A DNA stretch of 42,981 bases from Comamonas sp. lk (GCA_945869165.1 CAMBNY010000018.1:1-42981), one strand, 5' to 3'. Positions 1 to 8,888 are shown, counted from the stretch's first letter. Program-made: numbers and translations. The notes: generated by a model from the sequence alone, not told the origin.

Positions 1-254
1 CCGACTTTTTTGCGCACATCGTCAATCGCCTTCAGGTCGTCGGTGATCTCCACGCCATCCACCACTAGTCGGCCTTGCTGGTGTTCTTCCAGGCGGTTGA
101 TGCAGCGAATCAGTGTGGATTTACCCGAGCCCGAGGGCCCGCACACCACAATGCGCTCGCCAGCGCCCACTTGCAAGTCGATGTCGCGCAACACATGAAA
201 GTTATTGCCATACCATTTGTTGACTTTGTCGAAGGTGATGATGGGCTCGGTCAT
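1..254 (-). CDS. aapP: Amino-acid ABC transporter ATP-binding protein AapP (3' part cut by window edge)
   Basis: ATPase subunit of a polar/general L-amino-acid importer, working on the cytoplasmic face under the AapQ/AapM permeases. Only the first 84 residues are present. The ATG at 254 begins MTEPIITFDKVNKWYG, with the aromatic residue typical of the A-loop, and a Walker A motif GPSGSGKS at about residues 39-46 is followed by STLIRCINRLEE, the usual wording of GlnQ/AapP-type ATPases. The start lies 8 bases after the aapM stop, so it is the last visible gene of the aapJQMP operon. The Q-loop, signature and Walker B are outside the window. The family is certain; the Aap assignment rests on the operon order. 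Confidence 0.93.
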   Translation of the reverse strand, partial: MTEPIITFDKVNKWYGNNFHVLRDIDLQVGAGERIVVCGPSGSGKSTLIRCINRLEEHQQGRLVVDGVEITDDLKAIDDVRKKV

Positions 255-262
255 GGCTGTCC

Positions 263-1357
263 TTAACGCTGTTTGCTTTTGTTCACTTGCGCTTCAATCC
301 ATTGGCTGTAAAGCGACATCGCATAGCAAAACACAAAATAAATCAGGGCGATAAATAAGTAGCCCTCGATACGGAAGGGGCGCCAGTCGGCTTCAGAATT
401 CATGGCCATGCCCATGGCGCCGGTCAGTTCGTAAAGGCTCACGATAGCCACCAGCGAAGTGTCTTTGAACGTAGAAATAAAGTTGTTCATGATGCCCGGC
501 ACCACCATGGCCAGCGCTTGGGGTAGCACAATCATGCGCTGGGTTTGCCAGTAGCTCAGCCCCAGCGTGGCAGCCGCTTCCATCTGGCCTTTAGGAATGG
601 CTTGCAAGCCGCCGCGAATCACCTCGGCCATATAGGCGGCTGCAAACAAGGTGATGCCCGCCAGCACGCGGATAAGCACATCGATATTGAAGCCTTGAGG
701 CATCAAGAGCGGAAACATGAACGAGGCCATAAACAACACCGAGATCAGCGGCACGCCGCGAATCAGCTCCACATAAACCGTACACAGGCTGCGGATAGCC
801 GGCATGCCCGAGCGCCGCCCCAGCGCGATGCACACCGCAATCGGGAAGGCCATCACCATGGATAGCGAAGCCAGCAAAATCGTGAGTGGCAGCCCGCTCC
901 ACACATCGGTTTCCACAAAGCGCAGCCCAGCAAAGCCGCCGCGCATGAGCGCCAAGTACAGCACCAATACGCCCGCCCACAAGGCCACCAGCCAAGGCCG
1001 CCAAAACGCGCGGGTACAACTGGCCAGAATCAATCCCAGCAACATGGCGGTACACAGCAAAGCGCGCCAGTGTTCTTCATGCGGGTAGCGGCCAAACAAA
1101 ATAAAGCGAAACTTCTCGCGCACCACGGCCCAGCAAGCGCCGCTGGCTGCGTGGCAGGTTTCGTAATTGCCGTACCACACGGAATTGGTAATAGCCCACT
1201 GAAAAAAGCGCGGCAGCAGCCACACCAAAATCAGCCCGATCAGCAGCGTACCGGCGCTGGTTTTCCAGTCGTGGAATAAATTGGCTTTGCACCATGCCGC
1301 AGGCCCGCTGTTGGACTGCGGGGCCGGGCGGGGCGCGATGGCGTTAAAGGTGGACAT
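263..1357 (-). CDS. aapM: Amino-acid ABC transporter permease AapM
   Basis: Inner-membrane permease of a general L-amino-acid ABC importer, 364 residues. The long N-terminal part (about 150 residues with two or more hydrophobic segments, LLIGLILVWLLPRFF and LLCTAMLLGLILA) precedes the MetI/HisM-type core, as is usual in AapM but not in short HisM-like permeases. The EAA coupling loop reads EAAATLGLSYWQTQRMIVLP, and the segment after it contains NNFISTFKDTSL. It starts 13 bases after the aapQ stop and ends 8 bases before aapP. It should pair with AapQ as a heterodimer and take amino acids from AapJ. Family membership is very likely; substrate range is inferred from Aap homologues. Confidence 0.93.
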   Translation of the reverse strand: MSTFNAIAPRPAPQSNSGPAAWCKANLFHDWKTSAGTLLIGLILVWLLPRFFQWAITNSVWYGNYETCHAASGACWAVVREKFRFILFGRYPHEEHWRALLCTAMLLGLILASCTRAFWRPWLVALWAGVLVLYLALMRGGFAGLRFVETDVWSGLPLTILLASLSMVMAFPIAVCIALGRRSGMPAIRSLCTVYVELIRGVPLISVLFMASFMFPLLMPQGFNIDVLIRVLAGITLFAAAYMAEVIRGGLQAIPKGQMEAAATLGLSYWQTQRMIVLPQALAMVVPGIMNNFISTFKDTSLVAIVSLYELTGAMGMAMNSEADWRPFRIEGYLFIALIYFVFCYAMSLYSQWIEAQVNKSKQR

Positions 1358-1370
1358 ATGTGCTTTGTCC

Positions 1371-2549
1371 TTAACGCTCTTTGATCGCGGCGCGCGCGTT
1401 GTACCAGTTCATGAGCAAGGAGGTGAGCAGCGATGTGGTGAGGTACACCAGCATGATCAGTGCAATACATTCCACCGCGCGGCCCGTTTGGTTGATGGCA
1501 GTATTGGCAATCGAGACCACATCCGGGTAGCCAATCGCCACGGCCAGCGAAGAATTTTTGGTCAGGTTCAGGTACTGGTTGGTCATCGGCGGAATGATCA
1601 CGCGCAGGGCTTGGGGCAACATCACCAGCCGCATGCTTTGGCCTTGCGACAAGCCCAGCGCGCTGGCCGCTTCGGCCTGGCCCAGGGATACCGACTGGAT
1701 GCCGCCGCGCACCACTTCCGCCACAAAGGCGGCGGTGTAAATCGTCAGGCCCACCAGCAGCGCTAAAAATTCAGGCGTCAGCGCGCCGCCGTTTTCAATT
1801 GCGAATTCGCCTTTCATCGGCGCATTGATCTCGGTAGGTGCGCCGCCCAGCAACCAGCCGACGAAGGCGCCTATAAATACCCAGACCAGCGGCGCCCAAA
1901 ACATGCTCTGTGGCAGACCCGTTTCTTCAAAACGCCTCCGCGCACGGCCACGCCAGAGCCAGCCTGCGCAAACACCCGCCAGCAGCCCCCAAGCCGCCCA
2001 GGCATGGCCGCTGACCCATACCGGAATCGGAAAGTTCAGCCCGCCTTTGCTCAGGAATAGCGGCCCCAGCGTCCAGGCCTCGGTGGCAGCAGGCAGCACT
2101 TCGGTAAAAAACAAATACCACATCAAGAGTTGCAGCAGCAGCGGGATGTTGCGGAAGATCTCTACGTAAATACGGCATAGGCCGCGTACCAAAGCGTTGC
2201 GCGAAAAGCGCCCTATGCCCAGCAAGGTGCCCAAGAGCGTGGTGAGCACCATGCCCAAAATGGCGACACGCAAGGTATTGGTCACACCGACCAAATAGGC
2301 CTGCAAATACGACTCGCCCGAATCAAAGGCATACAGGCTCTCGCCGATATCAAAGCCCGCTGTGCCCAGCAAAAAACCAAAACCGCTTTGGATGCCACGC
2401 TGGCGCATATTCGTGGCGGTGTTGTGCGCCAAAAACCAAACAATGAGCGCGATCACGCCCACCGCCAGCACTTGGTACACCAGCGCGCGAAAGGCCTGGC
2501 TGCGCCAGGACCAGCGGTTTTTTGCGGGAGGTGTGGGTGCTGCGCTCAT
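1371..2549 (-). CDS. aapQ: Amino-acid ABC transporter permease AapQ
   Basis: Second inner-membrane permease of the aap importer, 392 residues. A first membrane segment lies near residues 22-42 (ALVYQVLAVGVIALIVWFLA). A transport core begins at about residue 90 (TLRVAILGMVLTTLLGTLLG), and an insertion with extra hydrophobic segments (WAAWGLLAGVCAGWLW) separates the two halves of the core, the known AapQ architecture. The EAA loop is EAASALGLSQGQSMRLVMLP followed by NQYLNLTKNSSLAVAIGY. No good Shine-Dalgarno is visible before ATG 2549. The 249 bases separating it from aapJ carry a terminator-like hairpin and a REP element, so its expression is probably set below that of aapJ. Confidence 0.93.
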   Translation of the reverse strand: MSAAPTPPAKNRWSWRSQAFRALVYQVLAVGVIALIVWFLAHNTATNMRQRGIQSGFGFLLGTAGFDIGESLYAFDSGESYLQAYLVGVTNTLRVAILGMVLTTLLGTLLGIGRFSRNALVRGLCRIYVEIFRNIPLLLQLLMWYLFFTEVLPAATEAWTLGPLFLSKGGLNFPIPVWVSGHAWAAWGLLAGVCAGWLWRGRARRRFEETGLPQSMFWAPLVWVFIGAFVGWLLGGAPTEINAPMKGEFAIENGGALTPEFLALLVGLTIYTAAFVAEVVRGGIQSVSLGQAEAASALGLSQGQSMRLVMLPQALRVIIPPMTNQYLNLTKNSSLAVAIGYPDVVSIANTAINQTGRAVECIALIMLVYLTTSLLTSLLMNWYNARAAIKER

Positions 2550-2576
2550 ACAAGGATGTGCTTATTTAGAAAGGGC

Positions 2577-2690
2577 CTGCATAAGTCTGTCATCGCGAGG
2601 AGCGCAGCGACGCGGCGATCCACCATCGCAAGCTGGGCAAGCAAAAATGGATTGCTTCGCTGCGCTCGCAATGACGAGTTTGCACTTAGG
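2577..2690 (-). repeat. REP/BIME-type palindromic element, copy A (inside aap operon)
   Basis: A 114 bp copy of a dispersed element. In reverse complement it reads CTAAGTGCAAACTCGTCATT... to ...GATGACAGACTTATGCAG and aligns base for base over long stretches with the copies at 9217, 27179 and 36247. It has two inward-facing arms: CGTCATTGCGAGCGCAGCGA-type, and a longer arm containing CGCGTCGCTGCGCTCCTCGC. These can fold into one large imperfect hairpin. It lies between aapJ and aapQ within the operon. REP elements in similar positions (malE-malF, hisJ-hisQ of enterobacteria) are known to stabilise the upstream mRNA. The same role here is inference. Confidence 0.85.
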
Positions 2691-2728
2691 TAGAGCTTTC
2701 ATAGCTGGTTTTGCAATCACCTGTTACA

Positions 2729-2766
2729 GAAAAAGGGCAGTGCAAGCTAATGTGCAACTGCCCTTG
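2729..2766 (-). terminator. Terminator-like hairpin (attenuator) after aapJ
   Basis: Read on the minus strand the sequence is AAGGGCAGTtGCA, loop CATTAGCT, TGCACTGCCCTT followed by TTT. This is a stem of about 12 pairs with a one-base bulge and a short U-tract, starting 33 bases after the aapJ stop. The position before aapQ in the same operon suggests partial termination, giving more binding protein than permease. Because the U-tract is short, it is more likely an attenuator than a full stop. Confidence 0.7.
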
Positions 2767-2798
2767 GGTCTGTGCTAGGCCGCATGCGGCCCGCTAGC

Positions 2799-3833
2799 TT
2801 AGCGGATGGGTGGAGCGTACTGGATGCCGCCTTTGTTCCACAAATTGTTCAGGCCGCGTGGCAATTGCAGGGCTGATTTGGGACCGACATTGCGCTCAAA
2901 AATCTCGCCATAGTTGCCGGTGGCTTTGATGGCATTGGCCAGCCACTCTTTCTCCAAGCCCAGCAACTTGCCGGTATCTTCGGTGGTACCCAAAATGCGT
3001 CCGACGATGGGGTCTTTGCTATTGGCCTTCAGGTCGTCCAGGTTGGCTTGGGTCACACCGTTTTCTTCGGCTTCCAGCAGGCCGTAGATGGTCCACTTCA
3101 CAATCGCGGTCCACTCGTCATCGCCGCGGCGCACCATCGGGCCTAAGGGCTCTTTGGAAATCAGCTCGGGCATGATCAGGTGGTCAGCAGGATTTTTAGC
3201 AGACTTGTTACGCACCGAAGCCAGGCCGGACGCGTCGGTGGTGTAGGCGATACAACGGCCTGAGAAGTAAGCACCTTCCACGGCATCGAGCTTTTCAAAC
3301 ACCACGGGTTTGATGTTCAAGGCATTGGCTTTGGAAAAATCGGTCAGGTTTTTCTCGGTGGTGGTGCCCGATTGCACGCACACGGTTTGGCCTTTGAGCT
3401 GTTTGGCGCTCTTGATCTTGCTCTTGACCGGCACCATAAAGCCTTGGCCGTCGTAATAGACCACGGCGGTTTGGCTCAGGCCAATCGAGGCGTCGCGGGT
3501 AAGGGTAAAGGTGGTGTTGCGCGAGAGCACATCGACTTCGCCGGACTGCACGGCGGCAAAACGGGCTTGCGCGGTCAGCGGTACAAATTTGACTTTTTCC
3601 GGGTCGCCCAAGGTGGCGGCGGCTACGGCGCGGCAGATGTCCACATCGATGCCAGACCATTTGCCATTGGAATCGGCTGCGCTAAAACCGGCCAGACCGG
3701 TGTGTACGCCGCAAATCACTTGGCCGCGTGCCTTGATGGCATCTAGGGTTTTCCCTGCATGTGCAGGTGCAGCGGCCAGTATTGCAGCCAGCGTAAATAC
3801 AGCGCCAAGGCCGTGAACGGGTTTGAATTTCAT
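2799..3833 (-). CDS. aapJ: General L-amino-acid-binding periplasmic protein AapJ
   Basis: Periplasmic solute-binding protein of the aap importer, 344 residues. The ATG at 3833 is preferred over an upstream in-frame ATG at 3917 because it is preceded by GGAGTG at the right distance and opens directly into a signal peptide: a lysine-bearing start, a hydrophobic core LGAVFTLAAILAAAP and cleavage after AHA near residue 26. The mature part begins GKTLDAIKARGQVICGVHTG, the usual start of the SBP_bac_3 fold. AapJ proteins are about 340 residues, as here. It is the first gene of the operon. The 272 bases up to the divergent gene at 4106 must hold both promoters; I could not assign -35/-10 boxes with confidence. 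Confidence 0.95.
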   Translation of the reverse strand: MKFKPVHGLGAVFTLAAILAAAPAHAGKTLDAIKARGQVICGVHTGLAGFSAADSNGKWSGIDVDICRAVAAATLGDPEKVKFVPLTAQARFAAVQSGEVDVLSRNTTFTLTRDASIGLSQTAVVYYDGQGFMVPVKSKIKSAKQLKGQTVCVQSGTTTEKNLTDFSKANALNIKPVVFEKLDAVEGAYFSGRCIAYTTDASGLASVRNKSAKNPADHLIMPELISKEPLGPMVRRGDDEWTAIVKWTIYGLLEAEENGVTQANLDDLKANSKDPIVGRILGTTEDTGKLLGLEKEWLANAIKATGNYGEIFERNVGPKSALQLPRGLNNLWNKGGIQYAPPIR

Positions 3834-4105
3834 AGTGAACACTCCAAAAAAACGGGGGATGCTCCAGGGTTGTGGGCCTGACAGCGCTAGGGAAGCGGAG
3901 CCGCCATTGTGCCCCACCGCGCGAATATAACTTTACAAAGTTGCGCTGGGAAGAATAAGGTAATTCTGAGGTCGCAGCGTCTGGCCGTCCCAAGCGTGAC
4001 AGCGCGCATTGCCATGCTGCGCTGCGCCGCTTATCTTCAGCCCATCTTTGCAGCCGCACAGGGTCTGCGCCACAATGAAGTGAGATCGTCATAAAAGGGA
4101 TAAGC

Positions 4106-5836
4106 ATGGCAGATTCAGTTGACAAAGCCCATTACCGCTTCTGGCCCAAACGCCTGCCCAAAAACATTACCCCGCCGCAAACCGCTTTATGGGACAACCT
4201 GGCCACCAGCGCGCGGCGCTATCCCGGCAAAACTGCGATTAACTTCTTTGGCCGGCAAACCCACTACGCGCAGCTGATGGCGCATGCCGAAGCTTTTGCT
4301 GCCTACTTGCAGGGCCTGGGCGTGCGGCCCGGCGACCGCGTGGTGCTGTTGATGCAAAACTGCCCGCAATTGGTGATCGCGCATTTCGGCATTCTGCGCG
4401 CCAATGCGGTGGTGGTGCCAGTAAACCCGATGAACCGGGCCGAGGAACTCAAGCACTACATCCTGGACCCAGAGGCCAAAGTGGCGGTGACGACTTCTGA
4501 CCTGGCCGGTGAATTAGCCTCCGCCAGCAATGCCCTGCCAGCGGGCCAAGGCTTGGCGCATGTGGTGGTCAGCCATTTCACCGACGCCTTTGACCCGGCA
4601 GAGGGTGACGATGCGCCGCCCGCCGCCTGGGCCGATTGGTTGCTCACCCGCCATGCCATGCCTGCGCTGCGTGGTGGCCAGGTACATGCCTGGGCTGACG
4701 CGCTGGTCTGCACGGATGCACCGTCTGCGCTGCAAGTCGGTCCGGACGATTTGGCGGTGTTGCCCTACACCAGCGGCACTACCGGCCTGCCCAAGGGCTG
4801 CATGCATACGCACGCCAGCATCATGCACAACGCGATTAGCAGCGCTATGTGGGGCAATGGCAGCATGGAAAACACCACTTTGATGGTGGTGCCCATGTTC
4901 CACATCACCGGCATGGTCAGCCTGATGCACACCAATATTTATTGCGGCGCGACCATGGTGCTGATGCCGCGCTGGGACCGCGAACTGGCTGCCCGTCTGA
5001 TCGCGCAATGGCGCGTGACGCACTGGACCAATATCCCCACCATGGTGATCGACCTGCTGGGCAGCCCGAATGTGAACAGCTTTGATTTGTCCAGCATGGT
5101 CTATATCGGCGGCGGTGGGGCCGCTATGCCGCAAGCCGTGGCGCAGCGTTTGCAAGAGCAATATGGCCTGCGCTATGCCGAAGGCTATGGCCTGACCGAA
5201 ACCGCAGCGCCTTCGCACAGCAATCCGCCTGATGCGCCCAAGCAGCAATGCCTGGGTATTCCCTTTATCGGCGTGGATGCGCGTGTCGTGGACCCGGACA
5301 CGCTACGCGAAATGCCGGTGGGCGAGTCGGGCGAAATCATCATGCGTGGCCCGCAAATATTTAAAGGCTATTGGCGCCGACCCGAGGCCACGGCACAGGC
5401 GTTTGTCGAGGTCGATGGGCATGTGTATTTCCGCTCGGGCGATTTGGGCCGCGTCGATGAAGATGGTTATTTCTTCATGACCGATAGGCTTAAACGCATG
5501 ATTAACGCTTCGGGCTTTAAGGTGTGGCCTGCGGAAGTGGAGGCGCTGATGTTTCGCCACCCGGCCATTCAAGAGGCCTGCATCATCGCCACGCACGATG
5601 CCTATCGCGGTGAGTCGGTTAAAGCCATGGTGGTGCTGCGCGGCACGTACAAAGGCCAGGTGCGCGAGCAAGACATCATCGACTGGTGCCGCGAGAATAT
5701 GGCCGTCTATAAAGTACCGCGCAACGTCGAGTTTTTGGACGCACTGCCCAAAAGCGGGGTCGGCAAAGTGATGTGGCGTTCGTTGCAAGAGCAAGAACTG
5801 GCTCGGAGCACGGCGGGTGACAAAACTGCCGGCTAA
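4106..5836 (+). CDS. Fatty-acid/acyl-CoA synthetase (AMP-binding)
   Basis: Adenylate-forming acyl-CoA ligase of 576 residues that would activate a carboxylic acid with ATP and CoA. The phosphate-binding motif YTSGTTGLPKG lies near residue 220, the A5 motif YGLTETA in the middle, the A8 hinge RSGDLGRVDEDGY and DRLKRMINASGFKVWP in the C-terminal third, and the catalytic lysine in PKSGVGKVMWR at about residue 554. All key residues are present. AAAGGGA precedes the ATG at 4106. It is transcribed away from aapJ. Chain length cannot be read from the sequence; homologues are called long-chain or AlkK-like medium-chain ligases. It stands alone, but bktB at 10176 and the SDR at 42266 fit the same fatty-acid physiology. 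Confidence 0.9.
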   Translation: MADSVDKAHYRFWPKRLPKNITPPQTALWDNLATSARRYPGKTAINFFGRQTHYAQLMAHAEAFAAYLQGLGVRPGDRVVLLMQNCPQLVIAHFGILRANAVVVPVNPMNRAEELKHYILDPEAKVAVTTSDLAGELASASNALPAGQGLAHVVVSHFTDAFDPAEGDDAPPAAWADWLLTRHAMPALRGGQVHAWADALVCTDAPSALQVGPDDLAVLPYTSGTTGLPKGCMHTHASIMHNAISSAMWGNGSMENTTLMVVPMFHITGMVSLMHTNIYCGATMVLMPRWDRELAARLIAQWRVTHWTNIPTMVIDLLGSPNVNSFDLSSMVYIGGGGAAMPQAVAQRLQEQYGLRYAEGYGLTETAAPSHSNPPDAPKQQCLGIPFIGVDARVVDPDTLREMPVGESGEIIMRGPQIFKGYWRRPEATAQAFVEVDGHVYFRSGDLGRVDEDGYFFMTDRLKRMINASGFKVWPAEVEALMFRHPAIQEACIIATHDAYRGESVKAMVVLRGTYKGQVREQDIIDWCRENMAVYKVPRNVEFLDALPKSGVGKVMWRSLQEQELARSTAGDKTAG

Positions 5837-5964
5837 TCCGCTGGCGCCGCGCAATTGCATACTCCAAACCGTCTGCGCATGACACACTTGCAAGTGTTCT
5901 TCTTTCGTATCGACTTGGCACATTGACCAAGATGACTTTTCTCATTGAAACCAAGAATGTATGT

Positions 5965-7176
5965 ATGACCGCATCGCACCCGCTACCCACTGCACCACTC
6001 GCATCCCTGGGCTTTGACCCGGCGCGCAGCGCGCGTCTCTTGGACACTTTGCAGGCCGAGGTGGCCAAGGGCCGATTGCCCGGCGCGGTGGCACTAATTG
6101 CCCGTCAAGGCAAGGTGGTGTTGCATGAGGCAATAGGCCAGCTAGACCCGGCCAGTGGTGCGACGATGACCAAGGACGCGATCTTTCGCATTTACTCCAT
6201 GACCAAGCCTTTGGTGTCGGTCGCTACCATGCAACTGGTAGAGCAAGGACGTTTGTTTTTGAGTGACCCTGTGGCGCGCTACCTGCCTGCTTTTGCCCAG
6301 GTGCAAGTGGCGCACATGGAAAACGGGCAGATGCAATTGCGCGCACCGCGTGCGGCCATCACGGTCTATGACTTGCTGCGCCACACGGCGGGCATGACCT
6401 ATGAATTTTTGGGCCAATCGCCGGTGCAAAAAATGTACGACGAAGCAGGCCTGCGCACCACTGCGCGCGGCCACAGCAATGCGCAATTTGCCGAGCTGCT
6501 AGCCAGCATGCCGCTGATGTTCGAGCCCGGCAGCATTTGGGAATACAGCCGCGCTACCGATGTGCTGGGCGCGCTGCTCGAGGTGGTCTCGGGCCAAACT
6601 TTGGGCAGTTTGTTGCAAGACCAGGTGCTTGGGCCTTTAGGCATGGTGGATACCGCTTTTTGTGTGTCACCCGAGAAGCAGCACCGCATTGCGCAGGCCT
6701 TTGCGCACGACCCCGATGGGGGTACGCCTATGGATTTGATCGATCTGACCGAAGTGCCGCAATTGGAGTCCGGCGGCGGCGGCCTGGGCGGCACCGTGGC
6801 GGACTATGCGCGCTTTTGCCAGTGCATGCTCAATGGCGGCACGCTGGACGGCCAGCGCCTGCTCAGCCCACACACCGTGCGTTTTATGACATCGGACCAC
6901 CTGGGTCGCATCGGCCAAAACCGCACCGAAAACGCCGGCAATATGCTGGCGCCGGGTACTGGCTTTGGACTGGGCTTTTCGGTGCGCTCAGCCGCCGGTC
7001 TGGATACCTTGCCCGGCAGCGTGGGGCTCTATTCCTGGGGCGGTATCGCGGGTACTACGTTTTGGGTGGACCCTAAAGAGGACATGTTTGCCATCCTCAT
7101 GATCCAAGCCCCCAACCAGCGCGAGTACTACCGGCCCTTGTTCCGCAACATGGTGTATGCGGCGATGGTCAGCTAA
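5965..7176 (+). CDS. Serine hydrolase, beta-lactamase/EstB family
   Basis: Class C beta-lactamase-like esterase or peptidase of 403 residues with no signal peptide, so probably cytoplasmic. The SxxK motif is SMTK (Ser78-Lys81), in the context FRIYSMTKPLVSVATMQLV that is typical of EstB-type esterases. The second motif is YSRAT (Tyr194), and a third active-site segment is near YSWGGIAGT at the C-terminus. The start is uncertain. TTG 5923 and ATG 5932 are in frame upstream, but conserved sequence begins only at LGFDPARSARL, so ATG 5965 is preferred. The gene follows the acyl-CoA synthetase by 128 bases. The physiological substrate is unknown; family members hydrolyse short acyl esters. Confidence 0.87.
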   Translation: MTASHPLPTAPLASLGFDPARSARLLDTLQAEVAKGRLPGAVALIARQGKVVLHEAIGQLDPASGATMTKDAIFRIYSMTKPLVSVATMQLVEQGRLFLSDPVARYLPAFAQVQVAHMENGQMQLRAPRAAITVYDLLRHTAGMTYEFLGQSPVQKMYDEAGLRTTARGHSNAQFAELLASMPLMFEPGSIWEYSRATDVLGALLEVVSGQTLGSLLQDQVLGPLGMVDTAFCVSPEKQHRIAQAFAHDPDGGTPMDLIDLTEVPQLESGGGGLGGTVADYARFCQCMLNGGTLDGQRLLSPHTVRFMTSDHLGRIGQNRTENAGNMLAPGTGFGLGFSVRSAAGLDTLPGSVGLYSWGGIAGTTFWVDPKEDMFAILMIQAPNQREYYRPLFRNMVYAAMVS

Positions 7177-7214
7177 GTGCCGCGGCTTGTTGGCGATCCA
7201 TGACTTCATGCCAC

Positions 7215-7293
7215 CATGGACTGCCGCGTCGCTTCGCTCCTCGCAGTGACGAGATTTGCCTCATTGCGAGGCCGAAGGCCGTGGCAATCCACG
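7215..7293. repeat. REP-like pair, divergent copy B
   Basis: Two related half-palindromes in back-to-back order: CTGCCGCGTCGCTTCGCTCC...GTGACGAG, then TCATTGCGAGGCCGAAGGCC...GCAATCC. The core words (TCATTGCGAG, GCAATCC, CGCGTCGCT) are those of the other REP-type copies, but the arms point outward and the terminal CTGCATAAGTC/GACTTATGCAG blocks are missing. It fills most of the gap between the hydrolase and the convergent oxidoreductase and may serve as a bidirectional transcript end. Confidence 0.75.
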
Positions 7294-7328
7294 TGCTGAT
7301 GCGCTAAAGACGCTTCTCTAAAGTCTGG

Positions 7329-8378
7329 CTATTCGTCCGCTACTTGCAGCACCAGCTTGCCAAAGTTCTCGCCATTAAATAGTTTGAGCAAAGCTTCGGG
7401 GAAGTGCGCAATACCTTCGACGATGTCCTCTTTGCTCTTCATGCGGCCGTCCTTCAGGTAGCCGGCCATCTCTAGCACCGCCAGGTGGTAGCGGTCTGCG
7501 TAGTCGAAGACCACAATGCCTTCCATGCGTGCGCGGTTGACCAGCAGGCTGAGGTAATTTTTCGGACCAGCAACGGCGGTGGTTGCGTTGTACTGGCTGA
7601 TGGCGCCGCAAATAATGATGCGGGCTTTGCGGTTGATGCGGGCCAACACGGTGTCTAAAATTTCGCCGCCCACATTGTCAAAGTAGATATCCACGCCCTT
7701 GGGGCAATGTTCTTTCAGGCCTTCGCGCACCGCGCCGGGGCCGGCTTTGTAGTCGATGCAGGCATCAAAGCCCAGCTCGTTTACTACCCAGTCGCACTTG
7801 GCTTTTCCACCCGCAATGCCCACCACGCGGCAACCTTTGATCTTGGCCACCTGGCCCACGGTTTGCCCTACCGCACCGGCTGCGCCTGACACTACCAAGG
7901 TCTCACCGGCCTGGGGCTGGCCCACGTCCATCAAACCGAAGTAGCCGGTCATACCCGGCATGCCCAGCACGTTGAGCCACTGCGTCAAGCTGCCCATGCG
8001 CAAATCAATTTTCACCAGGCCCGAGCGTTTGAACTCGGCAGCCCCCAGACGCAGATACTGCTGCACGCCAAAGCCCGCGATCACGGTATCGCCCACCGCG
8101 AAATGCGGACTCTTGGACGCAATCACCCGGCCCACACCACCGGCCCGCATGACTTCGCCGATGGCCACCGGCGGGATATAGCTGCGCCCCTCATTCATCC
8201 AGCCGCGCATCGCCGGGTCCAGCGACAAGGCCAGCGTTTGCAAGACCACGCCACCATCCTCAGGCTCGGCCACCGCTTCGGTGGTGGCGCTCCAGTTGTC
8301 CCGCGTAGGCAGACCCACCGGGCGCGAGGCCAGGCGGAATTGGTGGTTGGTGAGGGAGGATAAAACGGTGTCGGACAT
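7329..8378 (-). CDS. NADP-dependent oxidoreductase, zinc-free MDR family (CurA/leukotriene B4 dehydrogenase type)
   Basis: 349 residues, the size of zinc-free medium-chain reductases that reduce alpha,beta-unsaturated ketones or aldehydes with NADPH. The N-terminus has the LASRPVGLPT opening and LDPAMRGWMNEGRSY of this family. The Rossmann fold carries VSGAAGAVGQTVGQVAKIKG, and the catalytic-site tyrosine region reads DIYFDNVGGEILD. The zinc ligands of alcohol dehydrogenases are absent. It is convergent with the serine hydrolase, with a REP-like pair in between. The natural substrate is not apparent from the neighbours; a detoxifying alkenal/enone reductase role is inference. Confidence 0.92.
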   Translation of the reverse strand: MSDTVLSSLTNHQFRLASRPVGLPTRDNWSATTEAVAEPEDGGVVLQTLALSLDPAMRGWMNEGRSYIPPVAIGEVMRAGGVGRVIASKSPHFAVGDTVIAGFGVQQYLRLGAAEFKRSGLVKIDLRMGSLTQWLNVLGMPGMTGYFGLMDVGQPQAGETLVVSGAAGAVGQTVGQVAKIKGCRVVGIAGGKAKCDWVVNELGFDACIDYKAGPGAVREGLKEHCPKGVDIYFDNVGGEILDTVLARINRKARIIICGAISQYNATTAVAGPKNYLSLLVNRARMEGIVVFDYADRYHLAVLEMAGYLKDGRMKSKEDIVEGIAHFPEALLKLFNGENFGKLVLQVADE

Positions 8379-8483
8379 AGGAGTAGCCTTCTTTGGGGCG
8401 GGTGAAAAAGGGCTGATACTAGTGGCATTGAGGCGCGGGCTTGGTTACCGAGGCGACATGAACGCAAACTTCATTTGCCTGCT

Positions 8484-8888
8484 TTAGGCCCGCTCCGGTG
8501 CAATCAGGCGTACGCTTGGGAAATAGCTTGTATAGCGCCGCACATCGCGCGTGAGGACCGGCAGACCCGCCACCGCAGCGTGTGCGCCTATGAAAAAGTC
8601 TGCAAGCACATTGCTTTTTGCGCCACCTTGGCGGCGGTATTGCACAAAGGCTTTGCCTGCCAAAAATAGCGCTGGCTTGGGGGTTTCGACCACGGGTATT
8701 TGTAAGTTGGCAAGTGTGCTGTCCAGCGCTTCAACCGTGCTGAAGGTGAGCGAGAGTTCAGCATAAATGACTGGGTTGATGATCAGCCGGTGAATTTGCG
8801 CCTGGGCGCGAAGTTGTGCGATGGACCAGTCAGCCCAATCCGGGTCGTTTTCAAGCACGTCCACGAGGACGTTGGTGTCCACCAACAT
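8484..8888 (-). CDS. vapC: VapC-type PIN-domain toxin
   Basis: A 134-residue PIN-domain protein, the normal size of VapC RNases. The acidic residues expected for the metal site are present: Asp4 in MLVDTNVLVD, Glu44 in IYAELSL, Asp97 in NVLADFFIGAHA and Asp115 in LTRDVRRY. The last block (LPVLTRDVRRYTSYFPSVRL) is a standard VapC ending. It begins 3 bases after the upstream antitoxin gene, so the two are translationally linked. VapC toxins cut tRNA or rRNA and are held inactive by the antitoxin. The target here is unknown. Confidence 0.93.
   Translation of the reverse strand: MLVDTNVLVDVLENDPDWADWSIAQLRAQAQIHRLIINPVIYAELSLTFSTVEALDSTLANLQIPVVETPKPALFLAGKAFVQYRRQGGAKSNVLADFFIGAHAAVAGLPVLTRDVRRYTSYFPSVRLIAPERA

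Noticed and set aside
4514..5248. A 244-codon open frame antisense to the acyl-CoA synthetase
   Set aside because: Histidine- and glutamine-rich shadow of a GC-rich gene with no domain, no ribosome-binding site and no independent context.
5837..5964. Possible small gene or longer start before the serine hydrolase
   Set aside because: In-frame TTG 5923 and ATG 5932 exist, but the added residues are not conserved-looking and no clear ribosome-binding site favours them.
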